A stretch of DNA of 64,000 nucleotides from JAXLYE01 sp046351595 (lineage in GTDB: Bacteria; Myxococcota_A; Polyangia; Palsa-1104; JAEUJZ01): contig JAXLYE010000008.1 of NCBI GenBank assembly GCA_046351595.1, positions 558,001 through 622,000 of the forward strand. Reading direction: 5' to 3'. The translations under genes and the position numbers were made by a program. The notes below the pieces were generated by a model. The model saw only the letters and a list, made by a program, of their open reading frames with translations, searched no databases and had not been told where the DNA came from. Below, one piece after another: positions 17,287-26,043 of this stretch (position 1 is its first letter; each line of letters begins with the position of its first letter).

Positions 17287-19023
17287 ATGCGAAGTGTCCT
17301 GATCCTGCGCGCCCTGCTCGTCATGGTGCTGCTCGCCGGCGGCTGCGGCCGCGCCATGGTCCGGGTCAACCCGACGGGGAGCGAGCGTCCGGCCGGACCG
17401 CCGCGCATCCAGGCCGCGGTGGACCTGGGCGCCCTGCCGCTGCCGCCGATCGGGACGCTCAGCACCGAGCACTCGGATCGGCTGTTCACGCCCGGTGAGT
17501 ACGTCGCGCTCCGCGGCGACAACCTGGTCTGGCAGTCGCGCATCACCCTGGGCGGGCAGCCGCTGCCGCCGCTCGGCCGCCTCGCCGACGGGGCGCTGCT
17601 GGTGCGTGTGCCGCGCGGGCTGCCGGCGGGGACGCACACGCTGACGCTCGACAACGGGCTGGGCACGGCGACGGTGGCGCTGCCGACCGCGCACTACGCC
17701 TTCGGCGGCGACACCCAGGGCGACGCGCTGCGCTTCCGGCGCCTGGGCCCGGACGCCGCGGGCTTCGCCGAGCCGGCCCTCGACATCCCCTTCGCCCGGG
17801 CGCGCTTCCAGGCGCTCTCCCCCGACGGCGGCGTGCTCTACGCGCTGCAGGAGCCGGACCCGCGCATCGCGCTCATGCCGTCGGTGGTCAACACCGCGAT
17901 CGACGTCGCGCAGGCGGCCCGGGACGACGTCGCCGCGGACTGCGAGCTGCTCATCGTCCACCTGGGCGGCCGGGGCGGGCCGCAGAAGGTCGGCAGCGTG
18001 ACCCTGTCCCTGGGCTCGGCACCGACGGCCCTTTCGATGAGCCCGGCCGGCGTCCTTGTGGTGGTGCAGCGCCGCCAGATCACGCTGCTGGACGCGCGCG
18101 ACCCGCTGCGACCGCGCCCGCTGCACTCGCGCGCGCTGACCGGGCCCGAGCAGCCGCGCGAGCTCATCGACGCCGAGTTCTTCGCCGACGGCCGGCTGCT
18201 GGCGGTGCTGGAGGCGTACGCCAACCAGGTGCACCTGCTCGACGTGACGGATGCGGCGCAGCCGCGGGTGCTCGCGGGCGTGAGCCTGGCACGGCCGCAG
18301 GACGAGCCGTTCAGCATCGATCTGGCGCGCGCCGCCGACGGCCGGTCGCTGTGGGTGCTGCAGGGACCCAACCTCAAGCTCGGCGGCAAGCGGCTGCTCG
18401 ACGGGCTCAAGGCGACGTGGACGAGCGCGCAGGCGCTGGAGCTGCGCGCCGCCGCGGTGACGCTGGGCCAGACCGCCACCAGCGCCGCGATGCTGCCGGG
18501 CGACGGCGTCTCGCGCCTGGTGCAGCTGACGCTCGAGGGCAGCGAGCTGCGCCTGGCCCGCGCCATCCCCCTGCCCGCCTCGCTGTTCCCGTTCTTCGTG
18601 CTGCCGGATCGCGACGGCGCGCTGTACGTCAGCGGCATCAGCCGCAACAATCCGTTCGCGGACACCGAGGCGACGCTCGACGGCGTGGTGCGCCTGCTGC
18701 AGGCCCTCAAGAACACGGTGCAGCTCGGGACCGTGCTCAAGGTACGCAGCGACGACGGCGCCATGGCGCAGGTGCTGCAAGGTGTCGCGCTGTACTACGA
18801 CCTGGCGCTGCTGCCCGGCGGGCAGCTTTTGACCTCGACGGTGCGGCTCGGGCCGGGCTTCATCCCGCCGCGGCTGACGCTCGACTGGGGGCTGGAGATC
18901 GCGGGCGGCCCGGCGAGCCAGTTCACCAAGCTGCGCGAGGTCGGCAACACCGCGCTCAAGCTGACCGGCGCGGTGCAGCGCGTCCTGCCGCCGTATCGCT
19001 ACGAGCGCATCGGCGCGCAGTAG
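17287..19023 (+). CDS. Large lipoprotein with IPT-like and beta-propeller-like regions
   Basis: A 578-residue lipoprotein of unknown function. The signal peptide MRSVLILRALLVMVLLAGGC ends in lipobox LAGGC. Residues 65-130 (TPGEYVALRGDNLVWQS, then LLVRVPRGLPAGTHTLTLDN) resemble an IPT/TIG immunoglobulin-like domain. The rest has repeated strand patterns (LSPDGGVLYALQEP, LSMSPAGVLVVVQ, FFADGRLLAVLEAY, LVLPDRDGALYVSG) as in a WD40/YVTN-type propeller. The ATG at 17287 is chosen for its signal peptide and AAGGAG 6 bases upstream. It is convergent with the cyanophycin locus, 23 bp apart. Confidence 0.75.
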   Translation: MRSVLILRALLVMVLLAGGCGRAMVRVNPTGSERPAGPPRIQAAVDLGALPLPPIGTLSTEHSDRLFTPGEYVALRGDNLVWQSRITLGGQPLPPLGRLADGALLVRVPRGLPAGTHTLTLDNGLGTATVALPTAHYAFGGDTQGDALRFRRLGPDAAGFAEPALDIPFARARFQALSPDGGVLYALQEPDPRIALMPSVVNTAIDVAQAARDDVAADCELLIVHLGGRGGPQKVGSVTLSLGSAPTALSMSPAGVLVVVQRRQITLLDARDPLRPRPLHSRALTGPEQPRELIDAEFFADGRLLAVLEAYANQVHLLDVTDAAQPRVLAGVSLARPQDEPFSIDLARAADGRSLWVLQGPNLKLGGKRLLDGLKATWTSAQALELRAAAVTLGQTATSAAMLPGDGVSRLVQLTLEGSELRLARAIPLPASLFPFFVLPDRDGALYVSGISRNNPFADTEATLDGVVRLLQALKNTVQLGTVLKVRSDDGAMAQVLQGVALYYDLALLPGGQLLTSTVRLGPGFIPPRLTLDWGLEIAGGPASQFTKLREVGNTALKLTGAVQRVLPPYRYERIGAQ

Positions 19024-19046
19024 CCGGAATTACTTCACCCGCTGAA

Positions 19047-19850
19047 CTATCCCGAGCGCACCACCGGGCGACGCTGGCTCAGATCGAAGCCCTGGCCCTC
19101 TCCCAGCACGTGCAGCCGCACGTCGTGCACGGTGACGATGCCCTCGGGGTGGCGCTCGGCCAGGCTCGAGAAGCTGATGTCGGTGCCGTCGACCACGTAG
19201 ACCGCGCCGGCGCCCAGGACGTGGAACTGCTCGCCGCCGCGGCGGATGACGACCGCGGTGTCCTCATCGATGCCCAGGCCGAGGATCTCGGGGTTCTGCG
19301 TCGCGGCGCCGATCAGGCGGCTGATGCGCCCGCGCTGCGAGAAGTGGGTGTCGACCGTGACGCAGCACAAGACGCCCAGGCCCGCGGACATCGTCAGGTC
19401 GTGCAGCTGGTAGGATCTGTCGCTGGCGCCGGCGATCAGCATGGCGTCGGGCATGGCCGCGGCGCCGGCCGAGGTGCCCGCGAGCAGGCCACCGGAATCG
19501 TGCAGCGAGCGCAGGGCCGTGAGCAGCGGCGTGCCCCCGAGCTGGCTGGTCAGGCGCAGCTGGTCGCCGCCGGTGATGAAGGCGCCGGCGGCGCCGCCGA
19601 CCTTCTTGAGCAGCGCCTCGTCGTACCCCTGCTCGCGGCGGCGAACATCGACCGGCTCGATGTGGCGCACGCCGAGCTCGCGGAAGAGGCGCCGGTACTC
19701 ATCGGCCACCTCGTCGGGCAGGTTGGTGGCGGCGGTGATGAGGAGCAGGTGGCCGTCGCCGATCTCGCTCGCGACCGCCGCCAGGATCTTGCGCTCCTTC
19801 TGCTTGTCCTCGTTGCCGCCGACGAGGATGAGCGGGCCCTTCTTACGCAT
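19047..19850 (-). CDS. cphB: Cyanophycinase
   Basis: A 267-residue S51-family serine peptidase that cuts cyanophycin into beta-Asp-Arg dipeptides. PLILVGGNEDK begins the Rossmann-like core; FITGGDQLRLT and GLLAGTSAGAAAM carry the nucleophile Ser127 in the G-T-S-A-G-A elbow. VTVDTHFSQRGRISRL matches the conserved D-x-H-F-x-x-R-x-R region of cyanophycinases. No signal peptide, so it is intracellular. Its ATG overlaps the iadA-type stop by 8 bp (ATGCGTAA), so it is translationally coupled and last in the cphA-iadA-cphB operon. A second cyanophycinase gene lies upstream of cphA. Confidence 0.92.
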   Translation of the reverse strand: MRKKGPLILVGGNEDKQKERKILAAVASEIGDGHLLLITAATNLPDEVADEYRRLFRELGVRHIEPVDVRRREQGYDEALLKKVGGAAGAFITGGDQLRLTSQLGGTPLLTALRSLHDSGGLLAGTSAGAAAMPDAMLIAGASDRSYQLHDLTMSAGLGVLCCVTVDTHFSQRGRISRLIGAATQNPEILGLGIDEDTAVVIRRGGEQFHVLGAGAVYVVDGTDISFSSLAERHPEGIVTVHDVRLHVLGEGQGFDLSQRRPVVRSG

Positions 19851-21015
19851 GGCATCTTGTCAGGCCAGGCAGCGGCTGCCCGTCGCGCACCAGCAGCTGG
19901 CCGCGCGACAGCACGTGGACGATCTGCAGGCTGTCGCGGCGCATCAGCACGAGGTCGGCGTCTGCCTGCTCGCGCAGCCGGCCCTTGCGCGGCAGGCGCA
20001 GCGCCGCCGCCGGGTTCGAGGTGAACAGCGGCAGCACCTCGCCCAGCGGCAGCCCGTGCTCGCGGCAGCAGGCGACGAGCTGGCCGTGCAGCTTGCGCGG
20101 TGCGCCGCCGCGGGTGTGCGCGTCCGACGAGACGGTGAGCCGCTCCAGGACACCGCCGCCGTCGCGGTAGCGGCGCAGCCACGGCGGCAGGTCCTCGTCG
20201 ATGGTGTCGATGTCGACGAACGCGCCGCGCCGCGCCAGCCCGATGGCATCGGACAACAGCTCGGGCGTGCGGTTGATGTGCGTCGCGTAGATCGCGGCCG
20301 GCTTCACCTCGTGCTGATCGAGCAGGGCGTGCAGGCACGACAGGCGCCGGCGCCCGGGGCCGACGTGGAAGTGCGTGACACCGGCCTTGCCCGACAGCGT
20401 GCCGCCGACCCACGCGTCGCTGACCAGGCGCGCCAGCTCGGGCACGGTCGGCTGCGACGAGCGCACGTCGGCGATCGCGATCTCGCCGACGCCCAGCACC
20501 TTGTCGATGAGCACCAGATCCGACAGCACCGAGCCGGTCAGCGTCGGCGGCGGGACCTGGAAGCCACCGGTGTACAGGTAGGCGGTCAGCCCCTGCGCCT
20601 CAAGCTGGCGCACCTTGCCGAGCAGCGCCGCGAGGCTGCGCGTCACCGTGTCGGTGCCGAGGCAGCCGACGGCGGTGGTGATGCCGGCCAGCGCGATGTC
20701 GGCCGCCGGCACCTCGGGCATGCGCGTGCCGAAGCCCTGCTCGCCGCCGGCGCCGATCAGGTGCTGGTGCGGATCGACGAACCCGGGCGTGGCCACGCAG
20801 CCGCTGCCGTCGAGGATCTCGATGCCCAGGCCGCAGCGCGCGAGCGCGGCCGCGTCCACGTCCCCGATGCGCAGGATCTCGCCGCCGCCGACGAGGACCG
20901 GCTGCACCCCGAGCGGCTTCGGCGTGAACACCTCGGCGCCCTCGATGAGCGTGAGGAAGGGCCGCGGTGCGGCTCCTCCCTCGTCGTGGGCATGGGCCGG
21001 GTGTGCCGGGTTCAA
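19843..21015 (-). CDS. iadA: Isoaspartyl dipeptidase (beta-aspartyl dipeptidase)
   Basis: A 390-residue amidohydrolase that hydrolyses beta-aspartyl dipeptides. Metal ligands are visible: FVDPHQHLIGAGGEQG (H-x-H), THFHVGPG, ATHINRT and SSDAHT. GGEQG and the substrate loop are typical of IadA. Next to cyanophycin genes it would split the beta-Asp-Arg product into aspartate and arginine. The start is a TTG at 21015 with GGAGGG just upstream; that ribosome binding site overlaps the TAG stop of cphA (9 bp gap), so the genes are coupled. The gene name is by family; the in vivo substrate is inferred from context. Confidence 0.9.
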   Translation of the reverse strand: MNPAHPAHAHDEGGAAPRPFLTLIEGAEVFTPKPLGVQPVLVGGGEILRIGDVDAAALARCGLGIEILDGSGCVATPGFVDPHQHLIGAGGEQGFGTRMPEVPAADIALAGITTAVGCLGTDTVTRSLAALLGKVRQLEAQGLTAYLYTGGFQVPPPTLTGSVLSDLVLIDKVLGVGEIAIADVRSSQPTVPELARLVSDAWVGGTLSGKAGVTHFHVGPGRRRLSCLHALLDQHEVKPAAIYATHINRTPELLSDAIGLARRGAFVDIDTIDEDLPPWLRRYRDGGGVLERLTVSSDAHTRGGAPRKLHGQLVACCREHGLPLGEVLPLFTSNPAAALRLPRKGRLREQADADLVLMRRDSLQIVHVLSRGQLLVRDGQPLPGLTRCHA

Positions 21016-21024
21016 GACGCCCTC

Positions 21025-23748
21025 CTAGCCGAAGCTCGGGACCAGCATCGGCGCCGAGCGCGGCGGCCCGTCGGAGCGGACGCGCTGGCTGACCTCGTTG
21101 CTCAGCACCGCGGTGCAGGCGCTGTCGCCCTCGGCGCGCGGCCCGAAGTCCGACAGCGCCTCCAGCGCCGCCACCGCCTGATCGACCTCGTCGACGATGA
21201 CGATGAGCCGGTCGCCGGGGTGGGCCTTCTGCCAGGCGCACTCGATGGCCGCGTGCTGCAGCGGCCGGAGCTCGCACGGCCGGTCCTCGGGCACGTGCTT
21301 GCGCAAGAGCGTCGGCACCTCGAGCTCGCCGCGACCGCGGAGGTCCTCCAGATCGTGCAGCGTGTACTCATCGACATAGGACAGGGTCGCCGAGAACGTC
21401 TCGACCAGATCCGCGTCGCGGCGGTCGCCGGGCAGGCCGATGACCATCAGCGTGCGCCGCGGGCCGAGCGCGCCCACCGCCTGCCCCAGCGCCTGCAGCG
21501 CCGCGGCGTTGTGGCCGTAGTCGAGGATGACCTGCACGCCGGCGATCTCGCTGACGTTGAAGCGGCCCGGGACCATGGTCGCGCTGGTGCGGAAGGTCGT
21601 CAGCGCGCGGATGATCATCGCCGGGTTCAGGCCGGCGGCCCACGCCGCGGCGGTGGCGGCCAGCGCGTTCTGCACCTGGAACGAGATCTCGCCGCCCGCC
21701 GTGAACGCGATCCGCTGGAGCTCGACGAGCTCGATGCGGCTCGTGCCGGTGGCGACGACGATGAAGCCCTTGTCGACGAACACGCCCGAGCGCCCGGCCG
21801 CGATGTGGGCGCGCAGGATGTGGTTCTGCGCGCTCTTGCTGAAGTAGACGACGCGCGCCTCGGTGGCCGCGGCCATCTCGGAAACCAGCGGGTCGTCGGC
21901 GTTGAGCACGGCCGCGCCGTCCTTGGCCACGGACTCGACCACCACCTGCTTGACGCGCGCCAGCTCCTCGATGGTGTTGATGCCGCCCTGGCCGAGGTGG
22001 TCGGCGCTGACGTTGGTGACGACGCCGACCTGGCAGGTGTCGAACGCCAGGCCCTCGCGCAGGATGCCGCCGCGCGCGGTTTCCAGCACTGCGACCTCGA
22101 CACGCGGGTGCAAGAGCACCGCACGCGCGCTGCGCGGCCCCGAGCAGTCGCCGACCAGGATGCGCTCCTTGTCGATGTACGTGCCGTCGGTGCAGGTCAT
22201 GCCGACGACGCAGCGCGCGGTCTCGTACATGTGGCCGATGAGGCGCGTGACCGTGGTCTTGCCGTTGGTGCCGGTGACCGCGATGATCGGGATCTGCGCG
22301 CGCGCGCCCTGCGGGAACAGCATCTCGACGATGGGCACGCCGACGCTGCGCGGCTGGCCGTGGGTCGGCGACAGGTGCATGCGCAGGCCCGGCGCGGCGT
22401 TGACCTCGACGATGGCGCCGCCCTGCTCGGCGAGCGGTCGGCCGATGTCGCGGCAGAGGACGTCGAGGCCAGCGACATCGAGCGCCAGGATCTGCGCGGC
22501 CAGCTCCGCCAGGCGCGCGTTGCTCGGGTGGACGTCGTCGGTGACGTCGGTCGAGGTGCCGCCGGTCGAGAGGTTGCTGTTGCTGCGCAGCCGCACCGCC
22601 TGCCCGCTCGCCGGCACCGAGTCCAGCGTCAGCCCCTGCTGCGACAGGACGAGCTCGACCGACTCGTCGAGCTTGATGCGCGTGAGGGAGCTCGAGTGAC
22701 CGGGGCGGCGCCGCGGATCGCGGTTGACCTCGTCGACCAGCGCCCGCACCGTGCGCACGCCGTCGCCGGTGACCTGCGCCGGATCGCGCCGCGCCGCCGC
22801 GACCATCTTGCCGTTGACGACCAGCAGGCGGTAGTCCGCGCCCTCGATGAAGCGCTCACAAAGGACCGTGCTTGCGTGCTGGCGCGCCAGCGCGAAGGCG
22901 GCGCGCACCTCGGCCTCGCTGCGCAGGTTGACGCTGACGCCGCGGCCCTGGTTCCCGGCCTCGGGCTTTATCGCCACGGGCAGGCCGATCTCCTGCGCCG
23001 CCTGCCACGCCGCGTCGGCGGAGAGCACAGTCTGCCCCTCGGGCACGGGCACGCCGACGGAGCTGAGCATGCGGTTGGTCAGCGGCTTCTCCTGGCACAG
23101 CTCGACCGCGATCTGGCTGGTGTGCGAGGTCTGCGACGCGAGGATGCGGCGCTGGTGGATGCCGTAGCCGAGCTGCACCAGGCTGCCGGTTTCCATCAGG
23201 CGCATCACCGGGATCTTGCGCGCCCGCGCCGCCTCGACGATGGCGGCGGTGCTCGGACCCAGCCGGTAGTCGTCCGCGATCTCGAGCAGCCGCTCGAGCT
23301 CTTCGTTGATGGCGAAGGGCTCGTCGTGCATCGCCGCCAGCACCAGGCGCAGCGCCGTCTCGAACGCGGCGCGCGCGGGCTGCTCTTCTTTGTACGAGAT
23401 GACGACGTTGTAGACACCGCGCTCGCCGGCTCCGCGCGCCCGGCCGTAGGCGACGTTCCAGCCCATCAGGTTCTGCAGCTCGAGCGTCACGTGCTCGGTG
23501 ATGTGGCCGAGGTACGTGCCGCGCTGCAGGCGCTCGATGAAGCCGCCGGGGCGGCCGACGCTGCACTCGTGGCGAGCGATGCTGGGCAGCCACTTCGTCA
23601 GGCGCTCGACGAAGCCGGGGAAGCTGCTGCTCGGCCGGTCTTCGTAGGGGCCGATGTCCATCACGATCTGCAGCACCGGCTTGTAAGCGAACAGGTTGGG
23701 ACCGCGCAGAGCCCGGATGCTCCTCACCGTCACGCCGTGAGTCACCAT
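21025..23748 (-). CDS. cphA: Cyanophycin synthetase
   Basis: A 907-residue two-ligase enzyme that builds cyanophycin (poly-Asp with Arg side chains) from Asp, Arg and ATP. The N-terminal domain opens VRSIRALRGPNLFAYKPVLQ, the classic CphA start. The ATP-grasp domain (about residues 215-440) has PVAIKPEAGNQGRGVSVNL and IVEVNAAPGLRMH. The Mur ligase-like domain has the P-loop IIAVTGTNGKTTVTRLI, GMTCTDGTYIDKE and DYGHNAAAL. Length and order agree with cyanobacterial CphA. The ATG at 23748 follows GGAAGGACGTG; the frame is open 37 codons further without homology. It is followed by iadA and cphB. Confidence 0.96.
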   Translation of the reverse strand: MVTHGVTVRSIRALRGPNLFAYKPVLQIVMDIGPYEDRPSSSFPGFVERLTKWLPSIARHECSVGRPGGFIERLQRGTYLGHITEHVTLELQNLMGWNVAYGRARGAGERGVYNVVISYKEEQPARAAFETALRLVLAAMHDEPFAINEELERLLEIADDYRLGPSTAAIVEAARARKIPVMRLMETGSLVQLGYGIHQRRILASQTSHTSQIAVELCQEKPLTNRMLSSVGVPVPEGQTVLSADAAWQAAQEIGLPVAIKPEAGNQGRGVSVNLRSEAEVRAAFALARQHASTVLCERFIEGADYRLLVVNGKMVAAARRDPAQVTGDGVRTVRALVDEVNRDPRRRPGHSSSLTRIKLDESVELVLSQQGLTLDSVPASGQAVRLRSNSNLSTGGTSTDVTDDVHPSNARLAELAAQILALDVAGLDVLCRDIGRPLAEQGGAIVEVNAAPGLRMHLSPTHGQPRSVGVPIVEMLFPQGARAQIPIIAVTGTNGKTTVTRLIGHMYETARCVVGMTCTDGTYIDKERILVGDCSGPRSARAVLLHPRVEVAVLETARGGILREGLAFDTCQVGVVTNVSADHLGQGGINTIEELARVKQVVVESVAKDGAAVLNADDPLVSEMAAATEARVVYFSKSAQNHILRAHIAAGRSGVFVDKGFIVVATGTSRIELVELQRIAFTAGGEISFQVQNALAATAAAWAAGLNPAMIIRALTTFRTSATMVPGRFNVSEIAGVQVILDYGHNAAALQALGQAVGALGPRRTLMVIGLPGDRRDADLVETFSATLSYVDEYTLHDLEDLRGRGELEVPTLLRKHVPEDRPCELRPLQHAAIECAWQKAHPGDRLIVIVDEVDQAVAALEALSDFGPRAEGDSACTAVLSNEVSQRVRSDGPPRSAPMLVPSFG

Positions 23749-24015
23749 CACGTCCTTCCTTTTCCCGCAGGCCGATCGTGAGCCCGTGTTCCCGACGCCA
23801 CATGAGCAGCGGGCAGACAGCGTGCGGTAGGCCGCGTGCTCGTCGCGTCCGCGCGACAACTGGCTCGCCGTCGATGCGAAAGTTATATGGGAGGGTGATG
23901 TAGGGCGGTCAAGGCTAAGGTCGCGAAACTAGGAGTTTCCGCAGGAGCTGCAGAGCCTCCCCGATGCGAAAGGAGCGGCAGCCAGCAGCGTGCGGCCGCT
24001 CCAGCGACGGACCGC
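23749..24015. promoter_or_regulatory. Likely promoter region of the cphA-iadA-cphB operon
   Basis: This 267-bp gap between the upstream cyanophycinase gene and cphA is locally AT-richer (around 23880-23935). It probably holds the promoter for the three-gene operon. No clear arginine-box palindrome was recognised. Confidence 0.35.
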
Positions 24016-24837
24016 TCAGCCGAGGAGCTGGTTGCGGCTCAGACAGAACCGCTTGCCCGAGGACAGGGACGCGATGTCGATGCGCGGCTCCGCCGTCCTG
24101 GCGGCGTCCACAGAGCGGTCCGCCGCGAACACCAGCACGTCGCTGTCGCCGAGCGTGCTGAACGTGTCGTCGGGGTTGACGATGATCGCGGTGGCCTCGT
24201 CGATGCCGATGCCGATAAGCTCGGGGTGGCGGGCGATGAGGCTGCTCAGGCGGTAGTGGCGCCCGCGCTTGAGGAAGTGCTGGTCGATGATGGCGCGGTC
24301 GATGAAGCCGAAGCCCGAGGCCGTGTGGATGTAGCGGCCGCCGGCGGCCTGGCCGTCGAGCGGGTGCTCGTCGCCGGTGATCATGATGCGGCTCATCACC
24401 GCGGCGCCGGCGCTGGTGCCCGCAAGGACGCCGCCGCGCTGGTAGACGGCACGCACGTGCTCGAGCAGCCGCGTGCCGAGCAGCGCCGCCGTGAGCTTGC
24501 GCTGATCACCGCCCGAGAAGAACACGCAGGTGGCGCTGCGCAGACGCAACAGGTTTGCAGGATCGTCGGCGTCCTCGCGCGTGCAGTGGATGGAGTCGAC
24601 GCGGCCGGCGCCGAGCGCCAGGAACTCCGCGCGCTGGCTCGCCGCGACCGACAGCGGCGCCTCGCTGGCCATCGGGAAGATGACGACGTCGCTCAGGGCG
24701 CCGCCGGCCAGCTCGACGATCCGGCGCATGATGCGCTCGGGGCGCTCGCCGCCGCCGATGATGACGAGGTGGCCGCGCGCGCGCGGGTCGGCGGTGTTGC
24801 TGGTCGCGAAGGGTTCCTGGCTGCGGACGTCCTGCAT
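24016..24837 (-). CDS. Second cyanophycinase
   Basis: A 273-residue S51-family peptidase, paralogous to the one at 19047. HLVIIGGGERPERIM begins the core; VFFSGGDQRKLT and GVLAGTSAGAAVMS hold the nucleophile Ser142; IIDQHFLKRGRHYRLSSLI is the conserved D-x-H-F-x-x-R-x-R region. There is no signal peptide. This copy keeps the longer loop (ASGFGFIDRAIIDQHF) seen in canonical CphB, while the other copy is shorter there. Two intracellular enzymes may differ in expression or chain-length preference. The ATG at 24837 lacks a strong ribosome binding site. All catalytic features appear intact. Confidence 0.9.
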   Translation of the reverse strand: MQDVRSQEPFATSNTADPRARGHLVIIGGGERPERIMRRIVELAGGALSDVVIFPMASEAPLSVAASQRAEFLALGAGRVDSIHCTREDADDPANLLRLRSATCVFFSGGDQRKLTAALLGTRLLEHVRAVYQRGGVLAGTSAGAAVMSRIMITGDEHPLDGQAAGGRYIHTASGFGFIDRAIIDQHFLKRGRHYRLSSLIARHPELIGIGIDEATAIIVNPDDTFSTLGDSDVLVFAADRSVDAARTAEPRIDIASLSSGKRFCLSRNQLLG

Positions 24838-24952
24838 GGTGAGGCGGGTCTTCCTGCCGCACCGGATCCGGGGTCTTCCCGGGAGCTCATCCCTTCAGTA
24901 GGAAGAGCACCTAAGCGCGATGCGACAGATCCATCCTAACAAGGAACCGCGC

Positions 24953-25000
24953 TTCCCAGGAATTCCCTGAGGCAAGTTTCTCTCGGGGAGTTCCTGGGAA
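24953..25000. terminator. Inverted repeat, possible terminator
   Basis: TTCCCAGGAA (24953-24962) and TTCCTGGGAA (24991-25000) are perfect complements, with additional TCCC/GGGA pairing inside. It lies 106 bp beyond the stop of the broken cytochrome gene and 116 bp upstream of the second cyanophycinase start, both on the minus strand. It could end the former transcript or act as an operator for the latter. No T-run is present. Confidence 0.45.
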
Positions 25001-25105
25001 TTAGTGTTCCGCGCAGGAGGAGCGCGTCCAAGGAAGAGCTGGGGCCGAGGCAAGGCAGAGCGGGCGCAGAGCCTGCGCAGAGCCCGCACAGAGCCCACGG
25101 CGCGC

Positions 25106-25745
25106 TCACAGCGCCCGCATGAACGCGATCAGATCCGTCTTCTCCTGCGCCGCGAGCTTGAGCCCGAGCACCAGGTTGAAGAACTCGACGGTGTCCTCCA
25201 GCGTCAGGCAGCGGCCGTCGTGCAGGTACGGCGGGCTGTCCTTGATGCCGCGCAGCGTGAAGGTCTTGATCGGACCAATCGGCGCCTCGTTCAGGAAGCG
25301 CTCGGTCTGCAGATCGTGCATCTGGTGATCCAGGAAGAAGGGCGCGGGGTGGCACGTGCCGCACATCGCCTTGCCGAAGAACAGGCGCTCGCCCCGCTGC
25401 TCGCTCTCGGTCGCCTGGGTCGGCTCCAGCCGCCCGAGCGGCGTCAGCTTCGGCGTCGGCGGGAACGCACCGGCCCGGCGGATGTCCTCGGGCGTCATCT
25501 CCGCCAGCTGCTCCCAGCTCATCCCCTTGCCCAGGCGCGCCGTCGGACCGACGGGCAGCGGCTTGCCGCGCGACATCATCGGGTCCCTTGGCCGTGCGCT
25601 TGTCGGCCAGACACGCAAAGGCCAGCGTCCCCGCCACACCGACGACCCCGGCGGCCGTGAGGTAGCGCAGCGTCTTGCGGCTCGTGCGCACTCCGCCCGG
25701 GCCGCGCCCGGATCCCGAAACCAGACTCTCCGGCACCTGTGCCAT
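25106..25745 (-). pseudogene. Remnant of a di-haem cytochrome c peroxidase-family gene
   Basis: The C-terminal half is clear: GERLFFGKAMCGTCHPAPFF with haem motif CGTCH, then IKTFTLRGIKDSPPYLHDGR and LTLEDTVEFFNLVLGLKL, all hallmarks of the second haem domain of cytochrome c peroxidase/MauG-like proteins. A good start (ATG 25745 after AGGGGGG) and a signal sequence (LRYLTAAGVVGVAGTLAFAC) exist, but in a different frame; the switch is near 25575-25590. The first haem domain, normally 150-200 residues, is absent. So there is both a frameshift and an internal deletion, and only about 155 residues of the family remain. A sequencing error could explain the shift but not the loss. Confidence 0.75.
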
Positions 25746-26043
25746 CACGGACCCCCCTCTCAATCGCCACTCCGGAATAAAAGAGCAGGCCCCGCACGGC
25801 GCGGCTCCACAGCGGCACCCGAAGAGAGACGGGGTCGACTCCGGAGCTGCCCTGCCGCACGCAGAGCCCAGCCACGATGATGCTGTGTCTAGCACCGCCC
25901 TCTTGAGGGTCGACTAGGAAATTCCCAGTCTGCCGGAGCGCGCCTCCCAAAGCCGGCTCCTAAGGTCGATTCCCGAGTTCGCCGCAGGAAACACGCGGAA
26001 GGAGTCGTGTCCCGCGTGCAGAACTCTGCTAGGTTGCCGCGCC

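Noticed and set aside
19441..23781. 1446-codon open frame on the plus strand opposite cphA and iadA
   Set aside because: It is the GC-driven mirror of the minus-strand cyanophycin genes: Arg/Ala/Val-rich translation, no family motif, no ribosome binding site.
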